From Ignatzschineria sp. (lineage in GTDB: Bacteria > Pseudomonadota > Gammaproteobacteria > Cardiobacteriales > Wohlfahrtiimonadaceae), in assembly GCA_030150405.1 (NCBI GenBank), contig JASLFU010000013.1, positions 1 to 7,308 on the forward strand: a stretch of 7,308 nt of DNA, written 5' to 3'. Shown piece after piece: positions 5,192 to 7,308 of the stretch (position 1 is the stretch's first letter; each line of letters starts with the position of its first letter). The notes under the pieces are model-generated. The model had not been told where the DNA came from, did no database searches, and saw nothing but the letters and a program-made list of their open reading frames with translations. The position numbers were made by a program, and so were the translations under genes.

Positions 5192-6421
5192 ATGAGAGAA
5201 GAAAAGAGAGTCGAGGGCAACGAGGAGAAGGGGGCGTTTAAAGTGCCTTTAGTTTTTTTCTGGCTAGTATTTTTGGCTGCTGCCTCTTTACGGGTAACGC
5301 TCACATCTCTTGGCTCAATTATGGAGGAGATCTCCCGGGATCTTGCTTTAAGCAGTGGTGTTGCCAGTCTTCTCTTAACCATCCCCGTGATCTGTATGGG
5401 GGTGTGTGCTCTTTTAGCAAAACCTTTAAGCGATCGCATTGGGCTTGAGAGAACTATCACCTTAAGTCTTTTTGCTATTGCGATCTCCACCTTTTTCCGC
5501 ACCCATTTTGATAGCCGATTTCTGCTCTTTCTCTCTTCTTTTGTAATGGGAACGGGAATCGCCATTGCCGGGCCTTTAGTCTCCGGATATGTAAAACGGC
5601 ACTTTAAATCTCGCAGCGGCACGGGGATGATGCTCTATACCCTTGGCGTAAGTGCAAGTGGTGTTTTGGGAACCTTAAGTAGCTGGATCTTTACCCGTTA
5701 TTTAGGTTGGAGCTGGCCTTCGGCGCTTGAGTTTTGGGCAATACCGATTCTTTTGATCTCTGTTTTTTGGGCCTTTTTCTATCTCTTTAAACAACGCGCG
5801 CATCTTCCTGTGCAAGAAGCAGCGGTGAATCTCCCTTGGGGAAATATTAAAGCATGGCTTTTAATCGCCTGTTTCGGCCTGCAGTCGGGGCTCTTTTATA
5901 CTTTAGTAGCGTGGTTGCTCCCCTTTCTTTTAGAGAAGGGTGTGCCAGAGGTTCATGCCAATATCTTGTTAAATATCTCAATCTTTAATGGTGTTTTAGG
6001 TGGGGTGGTGATTCCTCTCCTTCTAGCACGTTTTGGGGTGAAGTTTACGATCTATCTCTCCTCATACCTGGTTATTGCTCTATTAGCGCTGCTTCTTTTT
6101 GCGGGCAATCAGTTACCATTACTCTATATTACCATCTTCTTTTTAGGGATCTTCGCTAGCTCAGGGCTCTTTGCCATTGTGATGTCGCTCCCTTTTTATG
6201 AGGTCAGTAGCGGTAATGCTATTGCAAGTTGGACGGCGATGATGCTCTTTGGAGGGTATATTCTCTCCGCCATTATCCCTACCTTTTTTGGTTTTCTGCA
6301 TGATTTAACGGGGGCTTACGAAACTGTTTTTTACGGGCTTTTAGTGAGCGCTTTAGTGATGTTATTTTGCTTCTATCTCTTTTTAAATATGAAGCGGGAC
6401 AACCGAGTTTCTGCAGAGTAA
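5192..6421 (+). CDS. Major facilitator superfamily transporter, CynX/NimT type
   Basis: A 409-residue inner-membrane protein with about 12 membrane helices (approximately 16-36, 53-75, 87-103, 109-131, 145-166, 178-199, 218-245, 257-279, 285-304, 308-333, 342-369, 376-400) and a short central loop at 200-217. The early sequence (SLRVTLTSLGSIMEEI, then LLTIPVICMGVCALLAKPLSDRIGLERT) follows the CynX family pattern, and SDRIG is the loop 2-3 motif of the superfamily. Characterised relatives include the putative cyanate transporter CynX and the 2-nitroimidazole exporter NimT; the substrate here cannot be read from the sequence, and no cyanase gene is nearby. The start has a charged tail (residues 1-15), and the next Met is at 44 inside the family-conserved region, so ATG 5192 is favoured; AGGAG lies 4 nt upstream. 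leuB follows 158 bases later; co-transcription is unclear. Confidence 0.85.
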   Translation: MREEKRVEGNEEKGAFKVPLVFFWLVFLAAASLRVTLTSLGSIMEEISRDLALSSGVASLLLTIPVICMGVCALLAKPLSDRIGLERTITLSLFAIAISTFFRTHFDSRFLLFLSSFVMGTGIAIAGPLVSGYVKRHFKSRSGTGMMLYTLGVSASGVLGTLSSWIFTRYLGWSWPSALEFWAIPILLISVFWAFFYLFKQRAHLPVQEAAVNLPWGNIKAWLLIACFGLQSGLFYTLVAWLLPFLLEKGVPEVHANILLNISIFNGVLGGVVIPLLLARFGVKFTIYLSSYLVIALLALLLFAGNQLPLLYITIFFLGIFASSGLFAIVMSLPFYEVSSGNAIASWTAMMLFGGYILSAIIPTFFGFLHDLTGAYETVFYGLLVSALVMLFCFYLFLNMKRDNRVSAE

Positions 6422-6449
6422 GGGAAGATTACTGAGGAAAGCTGACTTC

Positions 6450-6469
6450 TGCGCTATCGTAATAGCACA
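6450..6469 (+). other. Short hairpin after the transporter gene
   Basis: TGCGCTAT (6450-6457) pairs with ATAGCACA (6462-6469) around CGTA, with one C/A mismatch. No T-run follows, so it is at best a weak or Rho-assisted end, or an RNA stability element. It leaves open whether transcription continues into leuB. Confidence 0.3.
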
Positions 6470-6509
6470 CATTATGGTATAGATATTAAATTCGCGCTTT
6501 AACGCTTTA

Positions 6510-6537
6510 TTGTACAAAGCTGAGAGCGATACAAAAT
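6510..6537 (+). promoter_or_regulatory. Possible leuB promoter
   Basis: TTGTAC (6510-6515) is a fair -35, and CAAAAT (6532-6537) a weak -10 at 16-bp spacing. The start would be near 6544, giving a leader of about 36 nt. No Leu-rich leader peptide is found in the 158-base gap, so classic leucine attenuation is not visible here. Confidence 0.3.
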
Positions 6538-6579
6538 AGTTGAATAATAAAATAGAGCAAACATTGGAGGAACGCATCG

Positions 6580-7308
6580 ATGAAGATTTTGGTTTTAGCA
6601 GGGGATGGTATTGGGCCTGAGATTGTAGGGGAGGCTGAAAAGGTATTAAAGGCAGTTGCCAAAAAGCATGCTCTTGAGCTTACCCTCGATTATGGGCTGA
6701 TTGGTGGCGTTGCGATTGATGAGACCGGTGAGCCTCTCCCAGAAAAGACATTAGAGAAGGCTAAAACCGCCGATGCGATCCTTTTAGGCTCTGTGGGAGG
6801 ACCTAAATATGATGATCTTCCCCGAAATATTCGTCCAGAGCAGGGACTATTGGCCATTCGTAAAAATCTCAATCTCTTTGCCAACCTTCGCCCAGCGCAA
6901 GTCTTTAAAGAGCTGGCTCATGCATCGAGCCTTAAAGATGAATTAGTGGCCGGTTTAGATCTCTTAATTATTCGTGAATTAACGGGGGATATCTATTTTG
7001 GCCAGCCTCGAGGAATTGAAGAGCGAGATGGGGAGCGGGTTGGGTTTAATACGATGATCTATTCAGAATCGGAGATTCGCCGTATTGCTCATGTGGCTTT
7101 TCAGGCAGCTCAAAAACGGAATAAGCGGGTCTGCTCAATCGATAAGATGAATGTTTTAGAGGCAACGCAGCTCTGGCGAGATGTGGTGACTGAAGTCTCT
7201 AAAGAGTACCCCGATGTGGAGCTCTCCCATCTTTTAGTGGATAACGCCGCTATGCAGCTTGTGCGCGCGCCTAAACAGTTTGATGTGATGTTAACGGGGA
7301 ATATCTTT
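6580..7308 (+). CDS. leuB: LeuB, 3-isopropylmalate dehydrogenase (3' end outside the window)
   Basis: The first 243 codons of a protein usually about 360 residues long. LeuB oxidises 3-isopropylmalate with NAD+ and decarboxylates it to 2-oxoisocaproate in leucine synthesis, in the cytoplasm. The N-terminus LAGDGIGPEI and GSVGGPK are family signatures. Substrate-binding arginines fall at 94 (AIRK), 104 (NLRP) and 132 (RELTG); Y139 (IYFGQP), K189 (SIDKMNVL) and D221 (LVDNAAMQL) are the catalytic and metal positions known from Thermus LeuB. The two further metal aspartates lie past the window edge. The Met in DKMNVL replaces the usual Ala of DKANVL. GGAGG 9 nt before the ATG is a strong ribosome binding site. 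It follows the transporter gene after 158 bases; leuA, leuC and leuD are not in view, so any leu operon would have to continue downstream. Confidence 0.95.
   Translation, partial: MKILVLAGDGIGPEIVGEAEKVLKAVAKKHALELTLDYGLIGGVAIDETGEPLPEKTLEKAKTADAILLGSVGGPKYDDLPRNIRPEQGLLAIRKNLNLFANLRPAQVFKELAHASSLKDELVAGLDLLIIRELTGDIYFGQPRGIEERDGERVGFNTMIYSESEIRRIAHVAFQAAQKRNKRVCSIDKMNVLEATQLWRDVVTEVSKEYPDVELSHLLVDNAAMQLVRAPKQFDVMLTGNIF

Noticed and set aside
5149..5622. 157-codon minus-strand open frame opposite the transporter gene
   Set aside because: It is antisense to a clear membrane-protein gene; its Lys/Arg-rich composition is a by-product of the other strand.

Overview
The window reads as ordinary chromosomal DNA of a gammaproteobacterium. 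GlmM and dUTPase can be aligned by eye almost end to end with the E. coli proteins, and the PhoR N-terminus matches the E. coli one. LeuB looks closest to the pseudomonad type. Base composition is moderate (GC in the mid-40s by eye). The gene order is not enterobacterial: glmM is not beside folP, dut is not beside coaBC, and leuB is not preceded by leuCD. A Cardiobacteriales-type lineage (Wohlfahrtiimonas/Ignatzschineria-like) is a guess from composition and gene content only.

Left part (1-1313, mostly minus strand). The start of phoR (139 down to the window edge) follows phoB (921-223), the two-component system for phosphate starvation. Upstream of phoB is a clear PhoB-binding Pho box (973-990) with a -10 element correctly placed after it, so the operon is probably autoregulated. 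The roughly 390 bases between phoB and the next, divergent gene hold this promoter and, on the plus strand, a possible promoter followed by a leader rich in inverted repeats.

Middle (1314-4976). A small TM2-domain membrane protein gene (1314-1766, plus) converges on glmM (3286-1976, minus), with a strong bidirectional terminator between them. glmM makes phosphoglucosamine mutase for cell-wall precursors and has a perfect 9-bp hairpin just upstream of its ribosome binding site. Divergent from glmM is a two-gene unit: an NDUFA9-like NAD(P)-binding protein (3514-4464) and dut (4521-4976), closed by a Rho-independent terminator at 5022-5072.

Right part (4977-7308, plus). An AT-rich, palindrome-rich stretch and a terminator-like hairpin precede a CynX/NimT-type major facilitator transporter (5192-6421). 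After a 158-base gap, leuB (3-isopropylmalate dehydrogenase) begins at 6580 and runs off the window.

The genes do not form one pathway; they are independent transcription units. No mobile element, CRISPR array, tRNA or rRNA was seen, and I see no convincing new multi-gene system. The most noteworthy non-coding signals are the structured leaders before the TM2 gene, glmM and the transporter gene.
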